Positions 1 to 7,885 of a DNA stretch of 27,203 nucleotides are shown piece by piece. The DNA is taken from positions 1 to 27,203 of the forward strand of contig NZ_DASZGI010000165.1 of NCBI RefSeq assembly GCF_035938995.1. The letters are read 5' to 3'. The stretch comes from DASZGI01 sp035938995 (GTDB lineage Bacteria > Actinomycetota > Actinomycetes > Streptomycetales > Catenulisporaceae). Made by a program: the position numbers and the translations under genes. Numbering within the stretch: the first letter of the stretch is position 1; each line of letters opens with the position of its first letter. The notes below the pieces were generated by a model. That model did no database searches and was not told where the DNA came from. It saw nothing but the letters and a program-made list of their open reading frames with translations.

Positions 1-1730
1 CGGTGGTCGTAGCTCAGGGCCAGGTAGACGATCGAGCGCACCGCGATGACCTCGCCCAGCACCGCGTCGGTGACCACGGCCGGGCGCTTCACCACCGCGC
101 CGGTGCCGAGGATGCCGACCTGCGGCTGGTTGATGATCGGGGTGTCGAACAGGGCGCCGCGCGAGCCGGTGTTGGTGAGCGTGAAGGTGCCGCCGCCCAG
201 CTCGTCCGGGGAGACCTTGTTGTCCCGGGTACGCGCCGCGAGGTCCGAGATGGCCCGCGCGATGCCGCCGAGGTTGAGGTCGCCGGCGTTCTTGATCACC
301 GGGACGAGCAGGCCGCGCTCCGTGTCCACCGCGATACCCAGGTTCTCCGAGCCGTGGTACGTCACGGTCCCGGCCTCCTGGTCGATCGAGGCGTTGAGCT
401 GCGGGTACTGCTTGAGCGCCTCGATCGTGGCCAACGCGAAGAACGGCAGGAACGACAGCTTGACGCCCTCGCGCGCCTCGAAGTCGCGCTTGGCCCGGTC
501 GCGCAGCCGCGCGACCAACGTGACGTCGACCTCGACAACAGTGGTCAGCTGCGCCGAGACCTGGAGCGACTCCACCATCCGCTTCGCGATGACCTGGCGC
601 AGCCGGGAGAGCTTCTCGGTGCGCCCGCGCAGCGGTGAGACCGCGACCGGCTTGGGCGCGGCGGCGGCCGGGGCCTGCTGCGCTGGGGCCGCCTCCGGCA
701 CGATCGGGGTCAGCGCCTTCGCCGCCTCGATGACGTCCTGCTTGCGGATGCGGCCGCCTACACCGGTGCCGTCGACGTTGGCCAGGTCCACGCCGCGCTC
801 GGCGGCGAGCTTGCGCACCAGCGGGGTGACGTAAGCGCCGGGGCCCTCGTCAGCGGTAGGCGCCGGGGCGGCGGGGGCCGCCGCGACAGGAGCCGGCACG
901 GGCGCGGGGGTGGGCGCCGGTGCGAGGGCCTGCGGAGCGGGTGCAGGTGCGGGGGCCGGTGCCGCAGCAACTACCACCGGAGCGGGTGCTGGAGCCGGGG
1001 CGGGTGCGGGAGCAGGCGCTGCCACCGGAGCGGGAGCCGGAACCGCCGCAGCCGGTGCGGGCGCCGCACCCGGCTCGCCGATGACCGCGAGTGTCGTGCC
1101 GACCCCGACGGTCTCGTCCTCGCCCACGTTGATCGCGATCACGACGCCCGTGGCGGGGGAGGGGATCTCGGTGTCGACCTTGTCGGTGGAGATCTCGAGC
1201 AGCGGCTCGTCGACCTCGACGCTGTCGCCGACCGACTTGAGCCACCGGGTGACGGTGCCCTCGGTGACCGATTCGCCGAGCGCGGGCAGCACGACCGGCG
1301 TGCCGGTGGCGGCGCCCGCCGAGACGGGGGCGGCCGGAGCTGGCGCGGGAGCGGCAGTCACGGGGGCGGGGGCCTGGACCGGCGGCGCAGCGGGCGCCGG
1401 GACGGGCGCCGGAGCGGGAGCGGCGATAGGCGCCGGGGCGGGTGCCGGAGCCGGTGCCTGGGCAGCTGGCGGCGCGGACGGAGCGCTCTCGCCCGGTCCG
1501 CCGATCAGCGCGAGCTCCGCGCCGACCTCGACGGTCTCGTCCTCGCCCACCTTGATCGACAGCACCACACCGGCGGCGGGGGAGGGGATCTCGGTGTCGA
1601 CCTTGTCGGTCGAGACCTCGAGCAGCGGCTCGTCGACCTCAACCGTCTCCCCTTCCTTCTTCAGCCACCGGGTGACGGTGCCCTCGGTGACCGACTCGCC
1701 GAGCGCGGGCATCGTTACTGATACCGGCAT
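1..1730 (-). CDS. sucB: Dihydrolipoyl acyltransferase E2 (2-oxoglutarate/pyruvate dehydrogenase), C-terminus cut by window edge
   Basis: E2 core of a 2-oxoacid dehydrogenase complex; it carries acyl groups on swinging lipoyl arms to CoA. The ATG at 1730 has an AGGAGAG ribosome site about 9 nt upstream. Visible: two lipoyl domains with the DKVD motif (lipoylated Lys43 and Lys184), an Ala/Pro-rich linker after each, a peripheral-subunit-binding domain at about residues 303-338 (VRKLAAERG...GTGVGGRI), and the acyltransferase domain from about residue 365. The frame leaves the window exactly at D574-H575-R576, the start of the DHRxxDG active-site motif, so the catalytic His is present but the Asp is outside. 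The lipoyl domains are also near-identical at DNA level (about 1126-1270 and 1546-1690), as expected of tandem domain duplication. It lies 46 bp downstream of lpd, clearly one operon. In actinobacteria such a protein can serve 2-oxoglutarate and/or pyruvate dehydrogenase; the sequence cannot decide between them. Confidence 0.95.
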   Translation of the reverse strand, partial: MPVSVTMPALGESVTEGTVTRWLKKEGETVEVDEPLLEVSTDKVDTEIPSPAAGVVLSIKVGEDETVEVGAELALIGGPGESAPSAPPAAQAPAPAPAPAPIAAPAPAPVPAPAAPPVQAPAPVTAAPAPAPAAPVSAGAATGTPVVLPALGESVTEGTVTRWLKSVGDSVEVDEPLLEISTDKVDTEIPSPATGVVIAINVGEDETVGVGTTLAVIGEPGAAPAPAAAVPAPAPVAAPAPAPAPAPAPAPVVVAAAPAPAPAPAPQALAPAPTPAPVPAPVAAAPAAPAPTADEGPGAYVTPLVRKLAAERGVDLANVDGTGVGGRIRKQDVIEAAKALTPIVPEAAPAQQAPAAAAPKPVAVSPLRGRTEKLSRLRQVIAKRMVESLQVSAQLTTVVEVDVTLVARLRDRAKRDFEAREGVKLSFLPFFALATIEALKQYPQLNASIDQEAGTVTYHGSENLGIAVDTERGLLVPVIKNAGDLNLGGIARAISDLAARTRDNKVSPDELGGGTFTLTNTGSRGALFDTPIINQPQVGILGTGAVVKRPAVVTDAVLGEVIAVRSIVYLALSYDH

Positions 1731-1776
1731 GGGATCTCTCTCCTGACTAGGTTCTTCGGTCCGTGGAAGGGGTGCC

Positions 1777-3177
1777 TCAGTCGTGGACGTGCAGTGGCTT
1801 GCCGGCCAGCGCCATGTGCGCCTCGCCCAGCGCCTCGCCCTGCGTGGGGTGCGCGTGGACGAACTGGGCCACGTCGGACGGCGTCGCGTCCCAGTTGTAG
1901 ATCAGCTGCGCCTCGGCCACCAGCTCCCCGGCCCGGTCCGCCACCATGTGGATCCCGACCACCCGGTCGTCCTCGCCCGGCACGCCGATGATCTGCACCA
2001 GCTTGATCTCGCCCTGGGTCTTGAGGATCTTGCTCTTGCCATTGCCCGCCAGGTTGTACTTGAAGGTCTTGATGTGGTCCGCGCCGTACCGCTCCTTGGC
2101 CACCGCCTCCGTGACGCCGCAGGACGCGACCTCGGGGTGCGAGTAGGTCACCCGCGGCACACCGTCGTAGTCGATCGGGCGCGGGTTCAGCCCGGCGATG
2201 TGCTCGGCCACCAGGATCCCCTCGCCGAAGCCGACGTGCGCCAGCTGGAGCGTCGGGATCAGGTCGCCGACCGCGTACACGTTCGGCACGGAGGTCTGGC
2301 AGAACTCGTTGACTTTGACGTAGCCGCGGTCCACGATCACCCCGGCCTGCTCGAAGCCGAGGTTCGCGGACACCGGGCCGCGGCCGACCGCGACCAGAAG
2401 CAGCTCCGCGTCGAAGGTCTTGCCGTTCTCAGTGGAGACCCGCACGCCGCTGTCGGTGTACTCGACGCCCGCGAACCGGTTGCCGAGCTCGAACTTGATG
2501 TTGCGGCGGCGGAAGGCCCGCTCGAGCAGCTTCGAGGAGTCCTCGTCCTCGAGCGGCACCAGGTGCGGCAGCGCCTCGATGATCGTCACCTCGGCGCCGA
2601 ACGACTTCCACACCGAGGCGAACTCGCAGCCGATCACGCCGCCGCCGAGCACGACCACCGAGGAGGGCACCCGGTCGAGCTTCAGCGCGTGGTCGCTGCT
2701 GATGATCCGGTTGCCGTCGATGTTCAGGCCGGGCAGCGACTTCGGCACCGAGCCGGTCGCCAGCACGATGTTGGTGCCGGTGTAGACCTCGCCGTTCACG
2801 GTCACCTGGTTCGGCGCGGACAGCACGCCCTCCCCGGCGACGAAGGTGATCTTGCGGGCCTTCACGATGCCCTGCAGGCCCTTGTACAGCTGGCCGACCA
2901 CGCCGTCCTTGTAGCTGTTGACGCCGGCCATGTCGATGCCCTCGAGGGTGCTGCGCACGCCGAAGGACTCGCCCTCACGGGCCAGGTCGGCGACCTCGGC
3001 CGCGTGCAGCAACGCCTTGGTCGGGATGCAGCCGCGGTGCAGACAGGTGCCGCCCACCTCGGCCTTCTCGATCAGTGCGACGTTCATGCCCAGGTCGGCG
3101 GCGCGGAAAGCGCAGGCGTAGCCGCCGGACCCGCCGCCGAGGATCACTACGTCGAATACGTTCCCGGCGTCAGCCAC
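1777..3177 (-). CDS. lpd: Dihydrolipoyl dehydrogenase (E3)
   Basis: FAD flavoenzyme that reoxidises dihydrolipoamide with NAD+, shared by the 2-oxoacid dehydrogenases and the glycine cleavage system. An N-terminal FAD-binding GGGSGG motif (about residues 14-19) is followed by the redox disulfide in GGTCLHRGCIP (Cys45/Cys50). A second dinucleotide motif (VVLGGGVIGCEFA) binds NAD, and the C-terminal HPTQGE holds the His443-Glu448 base pair. I chose the GTG at 3177, preceded by GAGGAGAC about 6 nt away, giving 466 aa, the usual family length. The frame is open up to 3294, but that extension is not E3-like. Transcribed first, ahead of sucB. Confidence 0.96.
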   Translation of the reverse strand: MADAGNVFDVVILGGGSGGYACAFRAADLGMNVALIEKAEVGGTCLHRGCIPTKALLHAAEVADLAREGESFGVRSTLEGIDMAGVNSYKDGVVGQLYKGLQGIVKARKITFVAGEGVLSAPNQVTVNGEVYTGTNIVLATGSVPKSLPGLNIDGNRIISSDHALKLDRVPSSVVVLGGGVIGCEFASVWKSFGAEVTIIEALPHLVPLEDEDSSKLLERAFRRRNIKFELGNRFAGVEYTDSGVRVSTENGKTFDAELLLVAVGRGPVSANLGFEQAGVIVDRGYVKVNEFCQTSVPNVYAVGDLIPTLQLAHVGFGEGILVAEHIAGLNPRPIDYDGVPRVTYSHPEVASCGVTEAVAKERYGADHIKTFKYNLAGNGKSKILKTQGEIKLVQIIGVPGEDDRVVGIHMVADRAGELVAEAQLIYNWDATPSDVAQFVHAHPTQGEALGEAHMALAGKPLHVHD

Positions 3178-3509
3178 TTGTCGTCTCCTCGCGTCCTCGC
3201 GTATGCGCCGCCGGTCCCGCTGTTCGGGGCCGTATGGCGGGATTCCGGATCGCCGGACGCTCCCGGGGTGGCACACTGACAAGCATCCTGCCACCCGCGC
3301 AGGTGGGGGGCCTCTCGGCGACCGCCCTTCCGGCGGCCGGACTGTGTTTTAGGTCCGGCAGAAGCTTAATGCGGTCGGCGGGGTCGCGTTGCGCCGGGCC
3401 GACCGGCGTGGCAAGGGTGGTGGGATGGGCTCGGGGGGCCCCGCGGGTGAGCGAACGGGCTCGTCCGCAATCCGGTCGCGACCGGCTGTCTTCAACGAGG
3501 TGATGCACG
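3178..3509. promoter_or_regulatory. Divergent intergenic region lpd / small conserved gene
   Basis: About 330 bp between two divergent genes with no credible ORF. It holds a perfect 8-bp inverted repeat, GGGTGGCA (3266-3273) and TGCCACCC (3289-3296), with a 15-nt spacer, about 90 bp upstream of the lpd start and so plausibly an operator. A second 7-bp inverted repeat, GCCGGAC (3336-3342) and GTCCGGC (3353-3359), encloses a T-rich 10-nt loop. I cannot place -35/-10 boxes with confidence. Confidence 0.35.
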
Positions 3510-3851
3510 GTGGCGTTGTTCCGCCGCACGAGTAGACCCGCAGGTGGCGGCGGCGTCGAAGGGCGCCGGTACCGCGAGGACGAGGCGCATTTGACGCGTT
3601 TCGCCCAATCGCGGGGCGGCGTCGAGGCGTTCGTCGAGCCGCGCACGGCTGTGACCGAAACCACAGTCGTGCTGGTCGCGGCCACGGGCGAGTGGACGCG
3701 GCGCCGCGTGCCCGGTCCGCAGGCCGCCCACCAGCTGGCCCGCCGCCTCGGCATCCCCGCCTACGACGCCGCCGTCGTCGGATATCCGCAGCGTATGCGC
3801 GACTGGAGCGCGCGTCTGGCGGCCGAGTCGAAGGCCCGGCGCGAGCCGTAG
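3510..3851 (+). CDS. Small conserved actinobacterial protein of unknown function
   Basis: 113 aa. The GTG start has a GAGG element about 9 nt upstream. After a short basic Gly-rich N-terminus the protein reads like a family I recall from Streptomyces genomes, sometimes labelled 'oxidoreductase' without evidence: a FVEPRTAVTETTVVLVA block followed by GEWTRRRVP, then an Ala-rich helix and a VGYPQRMRDW block near the C-terminus. No cofactor motif, membrane segment or signal peptide is visible, so the oxidoreductase label is not supported. It stands alone, divergent from lpd and convergent with pepA, with a strong hairpin 20 bp past its stop. Confidence 0.75.
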   Translation: MALFRRTSRPAGGGGVEGRRYREDEAHLTRFAQSRGGVEAFVEPRTAVTETTVVLVAATGEWTRRRVPGPQAAHQLARRLGIPAYDAAVVGYPQRMRDWSARLAAESKARREP

Positions 3852-3870
3852 CAGGCCCCCGAAACGTGAG

Positions 3871-3901
3871 GCGCGCCGGCCTCTGCACGAGACCGGCGCG
3901 C
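3871..3901. terminator. Hairpin between convergent genes, likely bidirectional terminator
   Basis: Arms 3871-3883 and 3889-3901 pair over 12 of 13 positions (one C/A mismatch at 3880/3892) around a 5-nt loop, TGCAC. It begins 20 bp after the 3851 stop and sits before the convergent pepA end at 4046. A small second hairpin, GTTCGC/GCGAAC, follows at about 3903-3919. There is only a weak T-rich tract, as is common in high-GC actinobacteria. Confidence 0.6.
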
Positions 3902-4045
3902 TGTTCGCCTTTAGCGAACCGCTAGCGCTCCGACAGTCAACCAGTGATCATCAAGGCACGCCGTCCGACTTAGATGCGCCGTCGGAACAAGACACGGTGT
4001 CGGATCAAGGCGGGTATTGGATCGGGGCACAGCGTCGGAAGGCGG

Positions 4046-5572
4046 CTACAGCAGCCCGTCTGCCGCATCCTGAGCCAGCTGCACGAGCGTGCGCACCGCG
4101 AACCCGGTGCCGCCCTTCGGCGTGTAGCCGTACGGGGTCGCGTCGTTGAATGCGGGCCCTGCGATGTCGAGGTGCGCCCACGCGACGCCCTCGGCCACGA
4201 ACTCCTTGAGGAACAGGCCGGCCACCAGCATCCCGCCCATCCGGTCGCCCATGTTCGAGATGTCGGCCACCTCGGAGTCGATCGTCTTGCGCAGGTGGGC
4301 GGGTAGCGGCATCGGCCACATGTCCTCGCCCGCGCGCTCGGCCGCGGACTCGACCTGGGCGCGGAACTCCTCGTCGTTGGACATCACCGCGGCGGTGCGC
4401 AGCCCGAGTGCGAGCACCTGGGCGCCGGTCAGCGTCGCCACGTCCACGATCGCGTCCGGGCTCTCCTCGGCCGCCCGCACCAGCGCGTCGGCCATCACCA
4501 GCCGGCCCTCAGCGTCGGTGTTCATCACCTCCACCGTCTTCCCGCCGTACATCTTCAGCACGTCGGACGGTCGGATCGCGTTGCCCCCGGGCATGTTCTC
4601 GGCCAGCGCCGCCCACGCGGTCACGTTCGCCTTCAAGCCGAGCCTCGCCGCCGCGATGACCGCCTGGACCACTGCTGCGGCCCCCGACATGTCCGACTTC
4701 ATCGTCTCCATCGCGGTGGACGGCTTGAGCGAGATGCCGCCGGTGTCGAAGGTGATGCCCTTGCCGACGAACGCCAGCGAGCGCGTCGCCTCCGGATGCT
4801 TGTAGGCGACCTTGACCAGGCGGGGCGGGCGAACCGACCCCTGGCCGACGCCGATCAGGCCGCCGTAGCCGCCCGCCCGCAGCGCCGCGTCGTCCAGCAC
4901 CTCGATCGTTAGGCCGCTGACGCCCGCGGCGTCGACCGCCGCTGCCGCCGCCTCGGCGAAGGCCTGCGGGAAGAGGTGCGACGGCGGGGTGTTGATCAGG
5001 TTGCGGGCGGTCTTGACCGCGTCCGCGAGCACCTGGGCGCGGCGTCCGGCGTCGGCCGCGCCGTTCCCCGGCTCGCCGGTGGTGACGAGCACCACCTCGC
5101 CGACCGGGGCCTTGCGCTCGGTGGCGTCCCCGGTCTTGAAGTCGTAGAAGGAGTAGGCACCCAGCGCTGCGCCGAGCGCCGTCGCCTCGACGACCTCCGG
5201 CCCGGCGAACGGCGTCACCACAGCCACCTTGCCGAGGCCGGCGAGCGAACGCACCGCCGCCCCCGCTGCCCGCCGCACGTCCTCTAGGCCCGAAGCGCCG
5301 ACGACCTCGCCCTCGCCCGGCTTGCCCAGCCCGACGCCGACGACCAGCGGCGCGGCCAGCGACCCATTCGCCGGCGCGCGGGTGACCTCGTCCGCGGCGC
5401 CGGTCGCGCCGAGCGTCTTGAGGGTCGCGGCGAGGGTGCCGCCGAGGGCTTGGTCCACCGCCTCGGCACCCGGGGCCAGCATGACCCCGTCCTCGGCCTG
5501 GTAGAGGCCGACGACCAGGGCGTCGGCTTCGATACCGGCCACGGGGCCGGACGTCACGGAGATCGTGGTCAC
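4046..5572 (-). CDS. pepA: Leucyl aminopeptidase (M17 family)
   Basis: Cytosolic two-metal aminopeptidase that releases N-terminal residues from peptides. 508 aa, normal for the family. The N-terminal half is the variable macrodomain-like region. The C-terminal catalytic domain carries VGKGITFDTGG (Lys271, Asp276), SLKPS (Lys283), Asp294 in KSDMSG, and the signature NTDAEGRL (Asp353, Glu355, with catalytic Arg357), the full metal-ligand and active-site set. The start is a GTG at 5572 with a weak CAGGAC site about 6 nt upstream; no better start is in frame. It is a single-gene unit, convergent with the small gene ending at 3851 and divergent from gcvT. A 9-bp inverted repeat lies 50 bp upstream (5622-5651). 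Confidence 0.96.
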   Translation of the reverse strand: MTTISVTSGPVAGIEADALVVGLYQAEDGVMLAPGAEAVDQALGGTLAATLKTLGATGAADEVTRAPANGSLAAPLVVGVGLGKPGEGEVVGASGLEDVRRAAGAAVRSLAGLGKVAVVTPFAGPEVVEATALGAALGAYSFYDFKTGDATERKAPVGEVVLVTTGEPGNGAADAGRRAQVLADAVKTARNLINTPPSHLFPQAFAEAAAAAVDAAGVSGLTIEVLDDAALRAGGYGGLIGVGQGSVRPPRLVKVAYKHPEATRSLAFVGKGITFDTGGISLKPSTAMETMKSDMSGAAAVVQAVIAAARLGLKANVTAWAALAENMPGGNAIRPSDVLKMYGGKTVEVMNTDAEGRLVMADALVRAAEESPDAIVDVATLTGAQVLALGLRTAAVMSNDEEFRAQVESAAERAGEDMWPMPLPAHLRKTIDSEVADISNMGDRMGGMLVAGLFLKEFVAEGVAWAHLDIAGPAFNDATPYGYTPKGGTGFAVRTLVQLAQDAADGLL

Positions 5573-5621
5573 GTCGTGTCCTGTCTGCGTACGTGGGTTT
5601 CCTGAAAACTATTGTCGGTAT

Positions 5622-5651
5622 GACGCATCGTAACCATCACTTCGATGCGTC
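5622..5651. promoter_or_regulatory. 9-bp inverted repeat upstream of pepA
   Basis: GACGCATCG (5622-5630) and CGATGCGTC (5643-5651) are perfect inverted copies separated by 12 nt, about 50 bp from the pepA start. The geometry suits a dimeric repressor site or a 5'-UTR hairpin. I do not recognise the motif, so no regulator is proposed. Confidence 0.35.
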
Positions 5652-5700
5652 GTGGACCCGGTTCCGTGAAATCGGCTAGTCCTGGCCGCTCCGTTCGCGC

Positions 5701-5732
5701 ACGGTGACATTGGCGGACGGTGACATTGGCGG
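5701..5732. repeat. Perfect 16-bp tandem repeat
   Basis: ACGGTGACATTGGCGG occurs twice without a gap (5701-5716 and 5717-5732). The second copy runs into the first four bases of the left arm of the large inverted repeat that follows. Confidence 0.9.
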
Positions 5733-5838
5733 GTCGCAGGTCGGCCGGGGCTTCATGGCGGCTGTAGATCGCGTGACAGGGGAAAGGCGCCCCTGTCACG
5801 CGATCTTTCGCCGCCGCCCCGGCCGACCTGCGACCCGC
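5729..5838. repeat. 110-nt nested inverted repeat (long hairpin) upstream of gcvT
   Basis: Three nested blocks pair. The outer arms 5729-5751 and 5816-5838 are perfect 23-bp inverted copies. The middle block GGCGGC (5757-5762) pairs with GCCGCC (5810-5815). The inner arms 5766-5782 and 5790-5806 are perfect 17-bp inverted copies around a 7-nt loop, AAAGGCG. Only a 5-nt left-side bulge (5752-5756) and one 3x3 internal loop interrupt the stem. Outside it, TGACA (5721-5725) could pair with TGTCA (5840-5844). The right end is about 30 nt from the gcvT start. It lies between divergent genes, so a simple terminator role does not fit. It could be a MITE/REP-like palindrome or a structured leader. 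Confidence 0.9.
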
Positions 5839-5869
5839 GTGTCAAAAATGCGCGTGTAGGCTCCAGACC

Positions 5870-7009
5870 ATGACATCGACGTCGCAGCCTGCGCCCGGCG
5901 GCACGCCCCTGCTCACCTCGCCCCTCCATGCGCGCCACGTGGCCCTCGGCGCGAAGATGGCCGACTTCGGCGGCTGGGAGATGCCGATCGAGTACTCGGG
6001 CGTCGTCGGCGAGCACACGGCGGTGCGCACCGGCGTCGGCGTGTTCGATGTCAGCCACCTCGGCAAGGCGACGGTCTCCGGCCGGGCCGCCGACGGCACC
6101 GACGCGTTCACCTTCGTCAACTCGGTGCTGGCCAACGATCTGCGCAAGATCGGCCCCGGCCAGGCCCAGTACACCCTCTGCTGCGACGACCCGACCGGCG
6201 GCGTGGTCGACGACCTGATCGCCTACGTCAAGTCGCCGGAGGAGATCTTCCTGATCCCCAACGCCGCCAACACCACGGAAGTCGTCCGGCGGCTCGCCGC
6301 GGCCGCGCCGGAGGGGATCGCGGTGGTGAATCAGCACTCCGACTTCGCCGTCCTCGCGGTCCAGGGCCCGCAGTCCGCCGGGCTGCTTAAGGCGCTCGGC
6401 CTGCCTACCGACCACGACTACATGGCCTTCGCCACGGCTGCCTGGGACGGTCGGCCGCTCACCGTCTGTCGCACCGGATACACCGGCGAGCACGGCTACG
6501 AGCTGGTGTGCCGGTGGGACGACGCCGCCGCGCTGTGGGATGCGATCCTGCGCGCGGGCGAGCCGTTTGAGATCAAGCCGTGCGGCCTCGGCGCCCGCGA
6601 CACCCTGCGTACCGAGATGGGCTATCCGCTGCACGGCCAGGACCTCACCCTCGACATCTCGCCGGTCCAGGCCCGCGCGGGATGGGCGGTCGGCTGGAAG
6701 AAGGACGCGTTCTGGGGCCGGGAGGCGCTGCTCGCCGAGAAGGCCGCCGGGCCACGCCGGGTGCTCTGGGGCCTGCGGCAGGTGGACCGGGCGATTCCGC
6801 GCCCGCACATGGACGTGCTGGACGAGCAGGGCGCCGTCCTCGGTGAGGTGACCAGCGGCACCTTCTCCCCGACCCTCAAGCTCGGCATCGCGCTCGCGCT
6901 GCTGCCGCCGACCACGTCCGCGGGCGAAACCGTGTACCTGGACGTGCGTGGCCGGCGGGCCGCTTTCGAGGTGACCAAGCCGCCGTTCGTGCAGCCGTCC
7001 ACTCGCTGA
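5870..7009 (+). CDS. gcvT: Glycine cleavage system T-protein (aminomethyltransferase)
   Basis: Transfers the methylene group from aminomethyl-H-protein to tetrahydrofolate, releasing ammonia. 379 aa. The N-terminal block PLHARHVALGAKMADFGG, then FDVSHLGK, and GGVVDDLI with the conserved Asp (114/115) are typical of GcvT; the C-terminal barrel ends with EVTSGTFSPTLK. The ATG at 5870 is the first sensible start, but no clear Shine-Dalgarno is visible, and the 110-nt hairpin ends only 31 nt upstream. No glycine-riboswitch core was recognised in the 297-bp gap. gcvP and gcvH are not in the window; the E3 partner (lpd) is, but in another transcript. Convergent with cobS. Confidence 0.95.
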   Translation: MTSTSQPAPGGTPLLTSPLHARHVALGAKMADFGGWEMPIEYSGVVGEHTAVRTGVGVFDVSHLGKATVSGRAADGTDAFTFVNSVLANDLRKIGPGQAQYTLCCDDPTGGVVDDLIAYVKSPEEIFLIPNAANTTEVVRRLAAAAPEGIAVVNQHSDFAVLAVQGPQSAGLLKALGLPTDHDYMAFATAAWDGRPLTVCRTGYTGEHGYELVCRWDDAAALWDAILRAGEPFEIKPCGLGARDTLRTEMGYPLHGQDLTLDISPVQARAGWAVGWKKDAFWGREALLAEKAAGPRRVLWGLRQVDRAIPRPHMDVLDEQGAVLGEVTSGTFSPTLKLGIALALLPPTTSAGETVYLDVRGRRAAFEVTKPPFVQPSTR

Positions 7010-7021
7010 GCAGCCGTCCAC
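6991..7021. repeat. 12-bp direct repeat flanking the gcvT stop
   Basis: GCAGCCGTCCAC occurs at 6991-7002, in the last codons of gcvT, and again at 7010-7021, directly after the TGA; period 19. It looks like a small tandem duplication at the gene end. Confidence 0.7.
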
Positions 7022-7051
7022 GCACTTACCGGGCGCCGCCGACCCGGGCGG

Positions 7052-7885
7052 TCAGTGAAACGCGAGGACCAGCAGCGCGGCGGTGGCTGCCGTCTCGACC
7101 ATCGCTCCCAGCACGTCGCCGGTGATGCCGCCCAACCGGGTAAGGCAGCGGTGTAACAGAAGCAGCGCCGCAGCGAGGCCCACCGGCACGGCAGCAGCTG
7201 CGAGCACTGCGGTCTGATGATCTGTCACCAGGCCAAGCGCCCCGCACGCTGCGGCGGTCACGATACCCACTGCCACGGCGGCGCGCACTGACACCGAGCC
7301 GGCAACCCACGCCCCGAGCCCGTCGGGCCGCGCGGACGGAATCGGCTCGGTGCACGCGGCAGTCACCGCGAGGCGCCCGACCGCCGCGGCCGTGATGAGC
7401 GCCACGAACTCGCGGTGATGCGCGTACGCCACGGCCGCGCCGCCGATCTGAAGAACCGCCACGAGAAGCAGCGTGACCACACCGAACGGGCCGATGTCGG
7501 ACCGCTTCATGATGTCCAGCGCCTGCGCCGCGGGCTTGTTCGAGCCGAGCGCGTCCGCGGTGTCGGCCAGCCCGTCCAGGTGCAGTGCCCGGGTCAGCGC
7601 GGCCAGCACGGCGATCGCCGCGATCGCGCCGATCAGATCCGACTGGCTCCACCAGCGAAGCACCCAGCCGACTCCGGCCGCGGCGGCGCCGAGCACGCCA
7701 CCGACCAGCGGCGCGAACGTCATCGCGATTCCGGACGCACGCGGATGCAGGGGACCGGGACCCGTTCCGACCCGCACGATAGTCAGCGTGCTGACGGAAA
7801 GGCGCAGCCCGGACGACAACGGGCTCTGCGCCTGAGTGTCCGCAGGCTGCCCTTCCAAAGGCTGCGCTCCCGAAGCGTGAGCCAT
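7052..7885 (-). CDS. cobS: Adenosylcobinamide-GDP ribazoletransferase (cobalamin synthase)
   Basis: Integral membrane enzyme joining alpha-ribazole (or its phosphate) to adenosylcobinamide-GDP, the last assembly reaction of B12. 277 aa, with an unusual 25-30-residue hydrophilic N-terminal extension before LRLSVSTLTIVRVG. Family motifs: RALHLDGLADTADALG (acidic DGLAD at about residues 104-108) and LGGITGDVLGA near the C-terminus; about six hydrophobic segments. The ATG overlaps the cobT stop by one base (TGATG), so translation is probably coupled. It ends 42 bp from convergent gcvT. Confidence 0.93.
   Translation of the reverse strand: MAHASGAQPLEGQPADTQAQSPLSSGLRLSVSTLTIVRVGTGPGPLHPRASGIAMTFAPLVGGVLGAAAAGVGWVLRWWSQSDLIGAIAAIAVLAALTRALHLDGLADTADALGSNKPAAQALDIMKRSDIGPFGVVTLLLVAVLQIGGAAVAYAHHREFVALITAAAVGRLAVTAACTEPIPSARPDGLGAWVAGSVSVRAAVAVGIVTAAACGALGLVTDHQTAVLAAAAVPVGLAAALLLLHRCLTRLGGITGDVLGAMVETAATAALLVLAFH

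Noticed and set aside
910..1746. Gly/Ala-repeat plus-strand open frame (PE_PGRS-like at first glance)
   Set aside because: It is the reverse of the Ala/Pro linkers and lipoyl domains of sucB; not a real PE_PGRS protein.
1783..3279. 498-codon plus-strand open frame opposite lpd
   Set aside because: Shadow of lpd; its whole length mirrors the E3 coding frame.
5573..5869. Glycine riboswitch before gcvT
   Set aside because: The conserved glycine-aptamer core sequences are not seen; the gap is dominated by the nested palindrome, which lacks the aptamer architecture.
5753..7021. 422-codon minus-strand open frame opposite gcvT, reaching into the large hairpin
   Set aside because: Antisense shadow of gcvT with no recognisable protein pattern.
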